Source: Ancylobacter pratisalsi (lineage in GTDB: Bacteria > Pseudomonadota > Alphaproteobacteria > Rhizobiales > Xanthobacteraceae). From it: 64,000 bases of DNA. The DNA lies in contig NZ_CP048630.1 in assembly GCF_010669125.1 (NCBI RefSeq), positions 3,902,001 through 3,966,000 of the forward strand, given 5' to 3'. Every line of letters begins with the position of its first letter. Within the stretch, counting starts at the first letter, position 1. The translations under genes were made by a program, and so were the position numbers. Below, in pieces: positions 48,664 through 58,685 of the stretch. The notes under the pieces are model-generated. The model was not told the origin of the DNA and ran no database searches. It worked only from the letters and a program-made list of their open reading frames with translations.

Positions 48664-49367
48664 TGAACGCGCCTATCGACACTTCCGCCTACGTGATCAC
48701 GCCTCCCGGCATCCCGACGCTCCCGATCGTGGATTCGGACAAGCTGTTCCCGATCCACCGCATCTACTGCGTCGGCCGCAACTATGCCGAGCACGCCATC
48801 GAGATGGGCCACGATCCCGACAAGGAGCCGCCCTTCTTCTTCCAGAAGAACCCCGACAACGTCATCACCAACGGCACGTTCCCGTACCCCGACAAGTCCA
48901 GCGACGTTCATTTCGAGATGGAGATGCTGGTCGCGCTCGGTAAGGGCGGCGTCAACATTCCGCTCGACAAGGCGATGGAGCATGTGTGGGGCTACGGCGT
49001 CGGTCTCGACATGACCCGCCGCGACCTGCAGGGCGAGGCCAAGAAGCTCGGCCGTCCGTGGGAAGTGGGCAAGTCATTCGAGGCATCCGCCCCGTGCTCG
49101 GCGCTGGTGCCGGCCTCGAAGATCGGCCATCCCGACCATGGCAAGGTGTGGCTGAACGTGAATGGCAAGCCGCGCCAGGTGGGTGACCTCAACCAGATGA
49201 TCTGGAAGGTGCCGGAGATGATCTCCTACCTGTCGGGCCTCTTTGAACTGCAGCCCGGCGACATCATCATGTCGGGCACGCCCGCCGGCGTGGGCGCCAT
49301 CGTGCGCGGCGATCTGATGGAAGGCGGCGTCGACGGCGTCGGCACGCTGAACTTCAAGGTCGTCTGA
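48663..49367 (+). CDS. Fumarylacetoacetase-fold hydrolase (fumarylpyruvate hydrolase-like)
   Basis: The 234-residue protein matches the FAH family: CVGRNYAEHAIEMG, PPFFFQKNPDNVI, the metal-binding HFEMEMLVALGKGG, YGVGLDMTRRDLQ, and GDIIMSGTPAGVGAI. Family members hydrolyse C-C bonds in 3-ketoacyl or pyruvate-type ring-cleavage products (fumarylpyruvate, maleylpyruvate, 5-oxo acids). It is coupled to the importer genes, so the imported compound is probably an organic acid that it helps to degrade. A terminator follows. Confidence 0.9.
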   Translation: MNAPIDTSAYVITPPGIPTLPIVDSDKLFPIHRIYCVGRNYAEHAIEMGHDPDKEPPFFFQKNPDNVITNGTFPYPDKSSDVHFEMEMLVALGKGGVNIPLDKAMEHVWGYGVGLDMTRRDLQGEAKKLGRPWEVGKSFEASAPCSALVPASKIGHPDHGKVWLNVNGKPRQVGDLNQMIWKVPEMISYLSGLFELQPGDIIMSGTPAGVGAIVRGDLMEGGVDGVGTLNFKVV

Positions 49368-49390
49368 ACCCACAGATTCCCGCCTGCCCA

Positions 49391-49422
49391 CCCGTCGGCC
49401 CATGTGGCCGGCGGGTTTTTTT
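49391..49422 (+). terminator. Rho-independent terminator of the ABC/FAH operon
   Basis: A ten-base-pair stem CCCGTCGGCC / GGCCGGCGGG (one G-T pair) with CATGT loop is followed by seven T residues, 24 bases after the hydrolase stop. Confidence 0.92.
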
Positions 49423-49542
49423 GTTCCTCCGACTATGTCCGCCAGCATCGACCCGACGGTGCGCGGGAACCGAAAACCGCTTCGGCGCTTTTACTCCTGT
49501 CGCGACGCAACATGTCCGGCAGAGCAGGAAGCGAGGTCGTGA

Positions 49543-51096
49543 ATGCATCGTCGGGACGTAATGATGGGCGCGGCTCTTTTGCCGCTGTTGGCAGCGCTAC
49601 CGGCGGCGTTTCTGTCGGGGACCTCCGAGCCAGCGCAGGCAAAGGCCGCCGACAAGGCGCCGTCCACCGAACCCGTGCCGTTCGATGCCCAGACCGTGCG
49701 CCAGCTCGCCCGCGACCTCGCCGCCAAGCCCTTTGTCGACAGCGATCGTGATCTGCCTGCCGAGCTCGACAAGCTGAGCTACGACGACTACCGCAACATC
49801 CGTTTCAACACCGACCAGTCGCTCTGGCGCGGCCAGGGGACGGCGTTTGAGATGCAGCTCCTGCATCGGGGCTTCCTGTTCCGGGACAAGGTGGCCATCA
49901 ATCTCGTCACGGACGGACAGGCGCGTCCGCTTCCCTACACGCCGAGCATGTTCCGCTTCGAGCACGGGTTGAAGGCGCCTGATCCCACGCTCGATCTCGG
50001 CTTTTCCGGTTTCCGCCTGCACAGCCCGATCAACAAGCCGGACTATTTCGACGAGGTCGCGGTGTTCCAGGGCGCGAGCTATTTTCGCGCCGTCGGCAAG
50101 GGGCAGGGCTACGGCACCTCCGCGCGCGGCTTGTCGATCAAGACCGGCGATGCCGGTGGCGAGGAATTCCCGCTGTTCAAGGCCTTCTGGATCGAGGAGC
50201 CGCGACCGGGAGTGGATTCGATCGTCGTGCACGCGCTGCTCGACAGTCCCAGCGCTGCGGCGGCGCACCGCTTCACCATTCGCCCCGGCGACCCGACGCT
50301 GATGAGCGTCGAGATGACGCTGTACCCGCGTGTCGACGTCGACCAGGCCGGGTTGGCCTCGCTCACCAGCATGTTCATGTTCGGGCCCAACGATCGGGAC
50401 AACATCGACGACTTTCGGCCCATGGTCTGCGACTCCAGCGGGCTCGCCATCCTCACCGGCACGGGTGAGCGGCTGTGGCGCCCGCTGACGAATCCATCGC
50501 GGCTGCAGATCTCGTCCTTTGCCAGCACCAATATGCGTGGCTTCGGGCTGATGCAGCGCCAGCGCTCATTCTTCGACTATCAGGACCTTGAGGCGCGCTA
50601 TGAACGGCGCCCGAGCGTGTGGGTGGAGCCCATCGGCGACTGGGGCGATGGCGCGGTGGTGTTGGTCGAGATCCCGACCCCCGAGGAGGTGCACGACAAC
50701 ATCGTCGCCTTCTGGCGGCCGAAGGAGCCGCTGCGCAAGGGGCGCGAATATGCCTACACCTACCGCCTGCACTGGGGGTGGGATGGCCCCGACAAGGCGG
50801 ACATCGCGCGCTTCGGCCAGACGCGTGTCGGCGGTACAGATGAGCGCCGCCTGTTCGTGCTGGACGTGGTGGGCGACAAGGTGAAGGGCCTGTCGCCGGA
50901 GGGGCTCTCCGCCGCTGTCACGGCGAGCGAGGGCGCGGTGTCGGACATCGTGCTCCAGCCTAATCCCGACATACAGGGCTGGCGCATCTCCTTCACCTTC
51001 GCGCCGCAGGGCGCGGATCTTTCGGAACTGCGCGCCGAGTTCCGGCGTGGGGAAGAAAAACTCTCCGAGAGCTGGGTCTACCGATGGACGGCCTAG
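49543..51096 (+). CDS. opgG: OpgG/OpgD-type periplasmic glucan biosynthesis protein
   Basis: The 517-residue protein has an N-terminal signal with twin arginines (HRRDVMMGAALLPLL), resembling the Tat signals of OpgD, and the MdoG domain: YDDYRNIRFNTDQSLW near residue 80, FQGASYFRAVGKGQGYGTSARGL, and DFRPMVCDSSGLAILTGTGERLWRPL. It shapes or branches osmoregulated periplasmic glucans made by the downstream glucosyltransferase. The two genes overlap by 13 bases. OpgG versus OpgD cannot be settled by sequence reading alone. Confidence 0.9.
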   Translation: MHRRDVMMGAALLPLLAALPAAFLSGTSEPAQAKAADKAPSTEPVPFDAQTVRQLARDLAAKPFVDSDRDLPAELDKLSYDDYRNIRFNTDQSLWRGQGTAFEMQLLHRGFLFRDKVAINLVTDGQARPLPYTPSMFRFEHGLKAPDPTLDLGFSGFRLHSPINKPDYFDEVAVFQGASYFRAVGKGQGYGTSARGLSIKTGDAGGEEFPLFKAFWIEEPRPGVDSIVVHALLDSPSAAAAHRFTIRPGDPTLMSVEMTLYPRVDVDQAGLASLTSMFMFGPNDRDNIDDFRPMVCDSSGLAILTGTGERLWRPLTNPSRLQISSFASTNMRGFGLMQRQRSFFDYQDLEARYERRPSVWVEPIGDWGDGAVVLVEIPTPEEVHDNIVAFWRPKEPLRKGREYAYTYRLHWGWDGPDKADIARFGQTRVGGTDERRLFVLDVVGDKVKGLSPEGLSAAVTASEGAVSDIVLQPNPDIQGWRISFTFAPQGADLSELRAEFRRGEEKLSESWVYRWTA

Positions 51097-53246
51097 CGAC
51101 GTTGCCGGCGCGCGCGCGATTGAACGACGAGGAGGTCGCGCCGCAGACCGTTGCGCCGGCTCTTCCCGAAAGCTCACCACTGGACATGCCGGTTCAGTCG
51201 CTGGCCGCCCATACGCCCGCGCCGCGACCGCCAAGCCGGCGGGCGGTGCTGTTCGCCCGGCGGACCTTTGTGATTGGCGGTGCGGGGCTGATGACCGCCT
51301 TCGCGGCCTATGAGATGTATCGCGTGCTTGAGGTCGGCGGGCTGACGGTGCTCGAAGCGTTGGTGCTCGGTCTTTTCGTGGTGCTGTTCGCCTGGATCGG
51401 CTTTTCCTTCACCAATGCGCTCGGCGGCGCGATTGCCGTGCTGGGACGCAGTACCGGCGAACTCGGCATCACGCCGGGGGCGGCATTGCCGTCGCTGTCG
51501 CAGCGCACGGCGATCCTGATGCCGACCTATAACGAGGCGCCCGCGCGCGTGTTTGCCGGCTTGCAGGCGACGTATGAATCGATCGAGGCGACGGGCGCGA
51601 TCGAGGCTTTCGACTTTTTCATCCTCAGCGACACCACCAGCGCCGATGTCTGGATTGCCGAGGAAGCAGAATTCCTGGCGCTGCGCGCCCGCACCGGCGG
51701 GGCAGGGCGTATCTTCTACCGGCGCCGGGTTCGAAACACGGACCGCAAGGCCGGCAATATCGGCGAATGGGTGACGCGCTTCGGCGGCGCTTATGAGTGC
51801 ATGCTGGTGCTCGACGCCGACAGCGTGATGAACGGGGACTGCGTGGTACGCATCGCCAGCGCGATGGAGTGCAATCCGCGCGTCGGCCTGATCCAGACGC
51901 TGCCGGTCATCGTGGGCGGGCGGACACTGTTTGCGCGCATGCAGCAGTTCGCCGGCCGGCTCTATGGGCCGCTGATCGCGCGCGGCCTTGGCTGGTGGCA
52001 CGGGCCCGACAGCAACTACTGGGGCCACAACGCGATCATCCGCACGCGGGCCTTCGCGGGGTGCGCCGGCCTGCCTCACCTGCAGGGGCGCAAGCCCTTT
52101 GGCGGGCACATTCTCAGCCATGACTTCGTTGAGGCCGCGCTCATGCGGCGCGGGGGCTGGGCGGTGCACATGGTGCCGTGGCTCGAAGGTTCCTATGAGG
52201 AGGGGCCACCCTCGCTGACCGACCTTGCCGTGCGTGACCGGCGCTGGTGCCAGGGCAATCTCCAGCACGCGGCGGTGCTGACCGGACGGGGGCTGAACCC
52301 CGTGAGCCGGCTGCACATGCTCACGGGCATCGGCTCCTACGTCACCGCGCCGCTATGGCTCGCCATGCTGCTTGCGGGGTTGCTGACCGCACTGCAGGCG
52401 CGCTTCGTACCCCCGGATTATTTTCCCTCCCAGTTCTCGCTGTTCCCGAGCTGGCCGGCGCAGGATCCGATCCGCGCCGCCTGGGTGTTCGCCGGCACCA
52501 TGGCGGTGCTGCTGCTGCCCAAATTCATCGGCTATGGGCTGATGCTGTGGCAGCGCTCGGAGCGGACGGGATTCGGCGGTGGCTTTCGCGCCCTCGCGGG
52601 GCTGCTGGCGGAGACGCTGATCGCGGGCCTCGCGGCGCCGGTGATGATGCTGGCGCAGTCCGCCGCGGTGGCCGGCATTCTCGCCGGCCATGATGGCGGC
52701 TGGCAGCCGCAGCGCCGCGACGATGGCAGTGTGAGCGTGAGGGAGACGCTGAGGCACTTCCTGCCGCATACTCTGTTCGGCCTCCTTCTCGGTGTGGCGG
52801 CACTGGCCATCTCGCTGCCGCTGCTGCTGTGGATGACGCCGGTGGTGCTGGGTCTGCTGCTCGCTATCCCGTTGGTGGTATGGACCGGGGGCGTGCGGAA
52901 TTCGTTTCGTGGCCTGCTGGCGATACCCGAGGAGGCGAACCCGCCGCCGGTGCTGCAACGCGCCTGGGAACTCACGCGGCAGATCGGCGGGGGCGAGGAG
53001 CCGGAAGAGAGCGTAGCGCGACTTGCGGGCGAGCCGGAGTTGCTCGCCGCCCATCGTGCCATGTTGCCCAATGAGGGGCTGCGTCCGGCGGGCGATCACG
53101 CCCCGGAACGACTGGTGGCACGGGCCAAGGCCGAAGACGCGCCGGACCTTGCCGCCGCGCTGGCGTCGCTCAACCCGCGCGAGAAGGCCGCCGCGCTGGG
53201 CGACGCGCAGGCGCTGGGACGGCTGCTGGAACTGGCGCGGCGCTGA
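51084..53246 (+). CDS. opgH: OpgH/MdoH-type glucans glucosyltransferase
   Basis: The 720-residue inner-membrane GT2 enzyme has about eight membrane segments. The catalytic domain shows MPTYNEAPARVFAGL, VLDADSVMNGD (the DxD), SHDFVEAALMRRGGW and the product-binding RDRRWCQGNL, all as in MdoH. It polymerises glucose from UDP-glucose into periplasmic glucan. The N-terminal 60 residues are a low-complexity cytoplasmic part rich in Ala/Pro. Overlap with opgG suggests coupling. Confidence 0.95.
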   Translation: MDGLATLPARARLNDEEVAPQTVAPALPESSPLDMPVQSLAAHTPAPRPPSRRAVLFARRTFVIGGAGLMTAFAAYEMYRVLEVGGLTVLEALVLGLFVVLFAWIGFSFTNALGGAIAVLGRSTGELGITPGAALPSLSQRTAILMPTYNEAPARVFAGLQATYESIEATGAIEAFDFFILSDTTSADVWIAEEAEFLALRARTGGAGRIFYRRRVRNTDRKAGNIGEWVTRFGGAYECMLVLDADSVMNGDCVVRIASAMECNPRVGLIQTLPVIVGGRTLFARMQQFAGRLYGPLIARGLGWWHGPDSNYWGHNAIIRTRAFAGCAGLPHLQGRKPFGGHILSHDFVEAALMRRGGWAVHMVPWLEGSYEEGPPSLTDLAVRDRRWCQGNLQHAAVLTGRGLNPVSRLHMLTGIGSYVTAPLWLAMLLAGLLTALQARFVPPDYFPSQFSLFPSWPAQDPIRAAWVFAGTMAVLLLPKFIGYGLMLWQRSERTGFGGGFRALAGLLAETLIAGLAAPVMMLAQSAAVAGILAGHDGGWQPQRRDDGSVSVRETLRHFLPHTLFGLLLGVAALAISLPLLLWMTPVVLGLLLAIPLVVWTGGVRNSFRGLLAIPEEANPPPVLQRAWELTRQIGGGEEPEESVARLAGEPELLAAHRAMLPNEGLRPAGDHAPERLVARAKAEDAPDLAAALASLNPREKAAALGDAQALGRLLELARR

Positions 53247-53249
53247 GGC

Positions 53250-53654
53250 TCAGGGCCGGCGGGCGATGAGGTCGATCTCCACCAGCGCGTCGCGGGCGAG
53301 CCCGGTAACACCGACGCAGGTGCGTGCCGGACGGCGATCCGCCGGGAAGTAGGACGCATAGGTCGCGTTCATCGCCGGATAGTCGCGCTTGAATTCGGTG
53401 AGATAGACCCGCGCCTGCACGACATGGCTCATGTCGAGGCCGACGCCGTTCAGCACCAGAATGAGGTTGTCCATGACACGCCGCGTCTGGGCCTCAACGC
53501 CCTCGGGCAGGGGACGGGAATCGTCGTCGGGCCAGGTCGGCATCTGGCCGGTGATGAAGACGAAGCCGTCCGTCTCGACGGCATGGCTGAAGGGAGCAAC
53601 CGGCGTCGGAGCGCCGGAAACCATCAAGAACTGCGGCGCCATGGGTATCTCCAT
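53250..53654 (-). CDS. RidA-family imine deaminase-like protein
   Basis: The 134-residue protein has the RidA/YjgF fold signatures: VFITGQMPTWPDD, NLILVLNGVGLDMSHVVQARVYLTE and PARTCVGV with the key Arg111, and Glu126 in ALVEIDLIA, so the canonical deaminase residues are present. RidA proteins hydrolyse reactive imine or enamine intermediates. Its ATG overlaps the hutF stop (TGATG), so it is coupled to histidine breakdown; HutF handles an imino compound, which makes the partnership reasonable. Confidence 0.88.
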   Translation of the reverse strand: MEIPMAPQFLMVSGAPTPVAPFSHAVETDGFVFITGQMPTWPDDDSRPLPEGVEAQTRRVMDNLILVLNGVGLDMSHVVQARVYLTEFKRDYPAMNATYASYFPADRRPARTCVGVTGLARDALVEIDLIARRP

Positions 53655-55009
53655 CAGGACGCGATTTTGGTGAGCGCGGCGCGGAAGCGCGCCTCGACGG
53701 CGTGGCGGGCGCGGTGGCGACCGTTTTCGACCAGCTTGTCGCCGCGCCGCCAGACACAGTCAACGGCCGGACGCGCGGCCGCGAAGATCCAGGCGTCGAG
53801 AGCGGCAGCGCCGGTGCGACCGGCGAGGGCGGGATGCTCGACGTCCAGGCTCACAAGATCCGCCGGGGCGCCGACGGTGAGTGCAGCCACCGCGCCGAGC
53901 GCCTGTGCGCCGCCATTCAGCGAGGCGTCGAACAGCGCACCGCCGGTCGAGCGGCCCTCACTCAGGGCAAGCACGTTGCGGGCGCGGTGGGCGAGGCGCT
54001 GGGAGTACTCCAGCAACCGCAGCTCGCCAGCCGCGTCGATCTGCACGTTGGAATCGGAGCCGACGCCATAGCGTCCACCCGCCGCGAGGAAATCGGGGGC
54101 GGGGAAGATGCCGTCACCGAGATTGGCCTCGGTGATCGGGCAGAGCCCTGCGACGGCGCCACTTTGAGCCATGCGGCGAGTCTCGTCATCGCTCATATGG
54201 GTGGCATGGATGAAGCACCAGTGCGCATCGACCGGCGCATGGTCGAGGAGGTACTCAACCGGGCGCTGGCCGCTCCAGCCGAGGCAGTCGTCCACCTCCT
54301 TGGTCTGTTCGGCGACATGGATGTGTATCGGGCCGCCCTCCGCCAGCGGCAGGATGGCGCCGATCTCCCCGGCGGTGGCCGCACGCAGACTGTGCGGGGC
54401 AATGCCGACAACTGCATCGGGAAGGGAGGACGTGGCGCGGCGGGCGGACTCGATGAGGCGGCCGAAGCTGTCCACCGAATTGATGAAACGGCGCTGGCCG
54501 TGGTTCGGCGCCTGGGCGCCGAAGCCGCCATGGGCGTAGAAAACTGGCAGCAAGGTGAGGGCGATGCCTGTCTCCTGCGCCGCCGCCGCGATGCGATGGG
54601 CGAGTTCGCCGATATCGGCGTAAGGGGCGCCGTCACGGTCGTGGTGGAGATAATGAAACTCGCCGACACGGATGAAGCCGGCTTCCAGCATCTCGACATA
54701 GACTTGCGCGGCGATCGCCTGGATGTGCTCCGGGTCCATGCGGTCGACGGCGCGGTACATCGCCTCGCGCCAGGTCCAGAAGCTGTCGCCGGTGGGCCCG
54801 CGCACTTCCGTGCCGCCGGCGAAGGCGCGCTGGAAGGCATGGCTGTGCAGATTGGGAAGGCCGGGAAGGGCAAGAGCGTGGCGTTCATCCCCCTGTCCGG
54901 GCACGGCGCCAGACGTGATGGCCTCGATGCGCCCTTCCGCGATGTCGATGGCGACATCGTTCGCCCAACCGGTGGGAAGGAGGGCGGTTTCGAACCAGAG
55001 GCGGGTCAT
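53654..55009 (-). CDS. hutF: Formimidoylglutamate deiminase
   Basis: The 451-residue amidohydrolase-superfamily protein has the metal site LPNLHSHAFQRAFAGG (HxH), a histidine in FIHATHMSDDE and Asp in YGVGSDSNVQIDA. With HutG in the same region, it fits HutF, which converts N-formimidoyl-glutamate to N-formylglutamate and ammonia. I preferred the ATG at 55009 with a GGAGAGAGA site over the GTG at 55012. Divergent from hutI, with a shared operator candidate between. Confidence 0.94.
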   Translation of the reverse strand: MTRLWFETALLPTGWANDVAIDIAEGRIEAITSGAVPGQGDERHALALPGLPNLHSHAFQRAFAGGTEVRGPTGDSFWTWREAMYRAVDRMDPEHIQAIAAQVYVEMLEAGFIRVGEFHYLHHDRDGAPYADIGELAHRIAAAAQETGIALTLLPVFYAHGGFGAQAPNHGQRRFINSVDSFGRLIESARRATSSLPDAVVGIAPHSLRAATAGEIGAILPLAEGGPIHIHVAEQTKEVDDCLGWSGQRPVEYLLDHAPVDAHWCFIHATHMSDDETRRMAQSGAVAGLCPITEANLGDGIFPAPDFLAAGGRYGVGSDSNVQIDAAGELRLLEYSQRLAHRARNVLALSEGRSTGGALFDASLNGGAQALGAVAALTVGAPADLVSLDVEHPALAGRTGAAALDAWIFAAARPAVDCVWRRGDKLVENGRHRARHAVEARFRAALTKIAS

Positions 55010-55059
55010 CACGTCATCTCTCTCCGGGAGCTATGGACAAGCGAAAGTGGATGTTATTA

Positions 55060-55069
55060 TGTATAGACA
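55060..55069. promoter_or_regulatory. Hut operator candidate, copy 1
   Basis: The plus strand reads TGTATAGACA; its reverse complement TGTCTATACA is repeated, with similar flanks (TAATAACA-like), at 60952 and 63466. The site lies midway between divergent hutF and hutI, the place expected for a HutC-type GntR repressor. Confidence 0.6.
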
Positions 55070-55118
55070 TTAATGGCAGAGCTGCCAAACGCATTCGTTG
55101 CAATCGAGAGGGGAACCG

Positions 55119-56321
55119 ATGCGCTGCGACCGGGTATGGCGAGGGGCGACGCTGGCGACGCTGGATCCCGCACGGCCGGGCCTCGGGGTCGTCGAGGACG
55201 GGCTGATTGCCGCCAGTGACGGGCGCATTGCCTATGCCGGGCCGGCCCTGGACGCACCCGCCTTCGAGGCCGACGAGGTTATCGACTGCGAGGGGCGCTG
55301 GATCACGCCCGGTCTGATCGACTGTCATACGCATCTGGTCTTCGGCGGGAATCGGGCCCATGAGTTCGAACTGCGCCTCGCCGGCGCCTCCTATGAGGAG
55401 ATCGCCCGCGCGGGCGGCGGCATCGTATCCACCATGAAGGCCACGCGCGAGGCGAGCGAGGCCGAACTTGTGGCTTCCGCCGTGCGCCGGCTTGATGCGT
55501 TGCTCGCCGAGGGTGTCACCACCATCGAGGTGAAGTCCGGATATGGGCTTTCGCAGGCGGCCGAACTGAAGAGCCTGCGCGCCGCCCGTGCGCTGGGCGC
55601 GGCGCGGCCGGTGAGCGTGACGACGACGTTTCTCGGTGCTCATGCCCTGCCTCCCGAGTTCAGGAACGACCGGGGCGCCTATGTGGACGCCGTCATCGCC
55701 ATGCTGCCGGAAATCGCCGAGGCGGGGTTGGCAGACGCCGTCGATGCGTTCTGCGAGGGCATCGCCTTCCAGCCCGACGAGATCGCGCGGGTGTTTGCGG
55801 CGGCGACCGCTCTAGGTCTGCCGGTGAAGCTGCACGCCGACCAGCTCTCGAACCTTCACGGCGCAAAGCTCGCCGCCAGCTTTGGTGCGCTCTCCGCCGA
55901 CCATCTCGAACACACCGATGAAGAGGGTGCGGCCGCGATGGCGAAGGCGGGCACGGTCGCCGTGCTGCTGCCGGGCGCGTGCTATTTCATCCGCGAAACC
56001 AAGATGCCGCCGGTCGAGCTGTTCCGGAAGCACGGCACCCCTATCGCCTTGGCGACCGACTGCAACCCGGGCACCTCGCCGCTGACCTCGCTGCTGCTGA
56101 CCATGAATATGGGCGCAACCCTGTTCCGCATGACGGTGGACGAGTGCCTTGCGGGCGTCACGCGCGAGGCGGCGCGGGCGCTGGGACGTCTTGACGATAT
56201 CGGCACGCTGGAAGCCGGCAAGAGCTGCGATCTCGCGATCTGGGACATCGAGCGCCCGGCCGAGCTTGTCTATCGCATCGGATTCAACCCGCTTTATGCG
56301 CGGGTTTGGAGGGGCAAATGA
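55119..56321 (+). CDS. hutI: Imidazolonepropionase
   Basis: The 400-residue amidohydrolase has the metal motif [54 protein letters not shown] and [10 protein letters not shown], the full HutI pattern. It opens imidazolonepropionate to formimidoylglutamate, the third step of histidine breakdown. GAGGGGAA precedes the ATG at 55119. Its stop overlaps the hutH start (ATGA). Confidence 0.97.
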   Translation: MRCDRVWRGATLATLDPARPGLGVVEDGLIAASDGRIAYAGPALDAPAFEADEVIDCEGRWITPGLIDCHTHLVFGGNRAHEFELRLAGASYEEIARAGGGIVSTMKATREASEAELVASAVRRLDALLAEGVTTIEVKSGYGLSQAAELKSLRAARALGAARPVSVTTTFLGAHALPPEFRNDRGAYVDAVIAMLPEIAEAGLADAVDAFCEGIAFQPDEIARVFAAATALGLPVKLHADQLSNLHGAKLAASFGALSADHLEHTDEEGAAAMAKAGTVAVLLPGACYFIRETKMPPVELFRKHGTPIALATDCNPGTSPLTSLLLTMNMGATLFRMTVDECLAGVTREAARALGRLDDIGTLEAGKSCDLAIWDIERPAELVYRIGFNPLYARVWRGK

Positions 56322-57853
56322 ACGACATCGTGCTGAAGCCGGGCAACGTCTCGCTCGCCGAGTGGCGCGCCATCTATCTAGGCGCCGGCCTTGCGCTCGA
56401 TCCTGCATGCCTGCCGGCCGTGGAGCGGTCGGCCAAGGCGGTGGCCGATATTCTGGCCAAGGGCGAGCCGGTTTACGGGATCAATACCGGCTTCGGTAAG
56501 CTCGCCACGGTAAAGATCGGCGACGAGGATCTGGCGAAGCTTCAGCGCAACATCGTGCTGTCCCACGCGGCGGGCGTTGGTGAGCCGATGCCGGTTCCGG
56601 TGGCGCGGCTGATGATGGCGCTCAAGCTCGCCAGCCTGGCGCAGGGTGCCTCCGGCATCCAGCCGGCGACGCTCCGCTTGCTGGAGGCCATGCTGGTGAA
56701 GGGCCTCACGCCGGTCGTGCCCTGCAAGGGTTCGGTCGGTGCTTCCGGTGACCTCGCGCCGCTGTCGCACATGACCGCGACCATGATCGGTGTCGGCGAG
56801 ATCTTTGTGGGCGGAAAGCGGCTGCCCGCCGCCACAGCGCTGGCGCAGGCCGGTCTGGCACCGGTGGAGCTGGGTCCGAAGGAAGGCCTTGCCCTTCTCA
56901 ACGGCACGCAGTTCTCGACCGCCAATGCGCTGGCCGGGCTGTTCGGCGCCGAGAACCTCTTCCGCTCGGCACTGGTGACGGGCGCACTGTCCACCGACGC
57001 GGCGCGGGGTTCGGACGCGCCGTTCGACCCGCGCATCCACGCCCTGCGCAAGCATCGTGGCCAGATCGAAACCGCCGACGCGCTGCGCAATCTGATGGCG
57101 GGTTCGGCAATCCGCGCCTCCCATCTCATCGGCGACGAACGCGTGCAGGACCCCTATTGTCTGCGTTGTCAGCCGCAGGTGATGGGCGCCGCGCTCGACG
57201 TGCTGCGGCAGGCGGCGACCACGCTGGAGACGGAGGCCAACGGCGTTTCCGACAACCCGCTTATCTTCGCCGAGGATGGTGTTGCGCTTTCCGGCGGCAA
57301 TTTCCACGCCGAGCCGGTGGCCTTTGCCGCCGATATGATCGCGCTGGCAGTGTGCGAGATCGGCTCGCTCAGCGAGCGGCGCATCGCCATGCTGGTGGAC
57401 CCGGCGCTGTCCACCATGCCGGCCTTCCTGACGCCGAAACCGGGTCTCAATTCCGGGTTCATGATCCCGCAGGTGACGGCAGCAGCGCTGGTCTCGGAGA
57501 ACAAGCAGCGCGCCTATCCGGCCAGTGTCGACTCCATTCCCACCTCCGCGAACCAGGAAGACCATGTGTCCATGGCCGCCCATGGCGCGCGCCGGCTGGC
57601 GGAGATGGTTGAGAACGCGGTCTGCGTCGTCGGCATCGAGTTGCTGGCGAGCGCGCAGGGCTGCGATTTCCATCAGCCGCTGGCTTCCAGCCCGGTGCTG
57701 GAAAAGGTTCGGGCGCGGCTGCGGGCCGAGGTGCCCCATCTCGACGAGGACCGCCACTTCGCCCCCGATATGGAGGCGGCGAACGCGCTTGTGCGCTCGG
57801 GTGTCATCGCCGCACTGGCCGCTGATATGCTGCCGGCGATCAGTGGAGAGTGA
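56318..57853 (+). CDS. hutH: Histidine ammonia-lyase
   Basis: The 511-residue lyase contains the Ala142-Ser143-Gly144 triad of the MIO cofactor in [14 protein letters not shown], and [11 protein letters not shown] near residue 52, both diagnostic. It deaminates histidine to urocanate, the first step. Overlaps hutI by four bases. Length is normal. Confidence 0.98.
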   Translation: MNDIVLKPGNVSLAEWRAIYLGAGLALDPACLPAVERSAKAVADILAKGEPVYGINTGFGKLATVKIGDEDLAKLQRNIVLSHAAGVGEPMPVPVARLMMALKLASLAQGASGIQPATLRLLEAMLVKGLTPVVPCKGSVGASGDLAPLSHMTATMIGVGEIFVGGKRLPAATALAQAGLAPVELGPKEGLALLNGTQFSTANALAGLFGAENLFRSALVTGALSTDAARGSDAPFDPRIHALRKHRGQIETADALRNLMAGSAIRASHLIGDERVQDPYCLRCQPQVMGAALDVLRQAATTLETEANGVSDNPLIFAEDGVALSGGNFHAEPVAFAADMIALAVCEIGSLSERRIAMLVDPALSTMPAFLTPKPGLNSGFMIPQVTAAALVSENKQRAYPASVDSIPTSANQEDHVSMAAHGARRLAEMVENAVCVVGIELLASAQGCDFHQPLASSPVLEKVRARLRAEVPHLDEDRHFAPDMEAANALVRSGVIAALAADMLPAISGE

Positions 57854-57856
57854 GCC

Positions 57857-58675
57857 GTGACGCATCCCGAATTCATCACCATCCATCGCGGGAATGCGCC
57901 GCTTGTGATGTCGCTGCCGCATACGGGCACCGACCTGCCGCCCGAGATCGTCGACGACCTCGTCTCGCCGTGGATCGCCCGCAAGGACTGTGACTGGTGG
58001 ATCGAGAAGCTCTATGACGTCGCCGTCGAGCTGGGGGCGAGCGTGGTGCGGACCTCGATCTCGCGCACCGCTATCGACGTCAATCGCGATCCGTCGGGCG
58101 TGTCGCTCTATCCCGGGCAGGCAACCACGGAGCTGTGCCCGACGACGACCTTCGACGGCGAGCCGCTCTACAAGGAGGGCAGGGCGCCGGATGTGGCGAT
58201 GCGCCGGGCCCGCTGGTTCGATCCCTATCACGCCGCGCTCGGTGCCGAGATCGCGCACGTGCGCGAGAGGCACGGCACCGTGGTGCTGTATGACTGCCAC
58301 TCGATCCGTTCGGTAATTCCGCGCCTTTTCGAGGGTACGCTGCCGAATTTCAACATCGGCAGCAATTCGGGGGCGAGCTGCGCGCCCGAGTTGCAGGCCG
58401 ACGTCGAGCGCATCTGCGACGCCACCGATTTCAGCCGCGTCAGCAATGCCCGCTTCAAGGGTGGCTATATCACCCGGCACTATGGCGCGCCTGACAAGGG
58501 CGTTCATGCGGTGCAAATGGAACTGGCCTGCCGCACCTACATGCCCGAGCCGCTGGGGCCTGTGGGACCGGAAAACTGGCCGAGTGCCTACGATCCCGCC
58601 TATGCCGCGCCCTGTCGTGCGGCCGTGACCGATATTCTCAAAGCGTGCCTCGCCTTCGCACGCTCGCGCGCCTGA
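57857..58675 (+). CDS. hutG: N-formylglutamate deformylase
   Basis: The 272-residue protein matches N-formylglutamate amidohydrolases (PF05013): [42 protein letters not shown] and [11 protein letters not shown]. It yields glutamate and formate, the last step after HutF. Starts with GTG at 57857, three bases after the hutH stop. Confidence 0.96.
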   Translation: MTHPEFITIHRGNAPLVMSLPHTGTDLPPEIVDDLVSPWIARKDCDWWIEKLYDVAVELGASVVRTSISRTAIDVNRDPSGVSLYPGQATTELCPTTTFDGEPLYKEGRAPDVAMRRARWFDPYHAALGAEIAHVRERHGTVVLYDCHSIRSVIPRLFEGTLPNFNIGSNSGASCAPELQADVERICDATDFSRVSNARFKGGYITRHYGAPDKGVHAVQMELACRTYMPEPLGPVGPENWPSAYDPAYAAPCRAAVTDILKACLAFARSRA

Positions 58676-58685
58676 GGAGAGCCCC

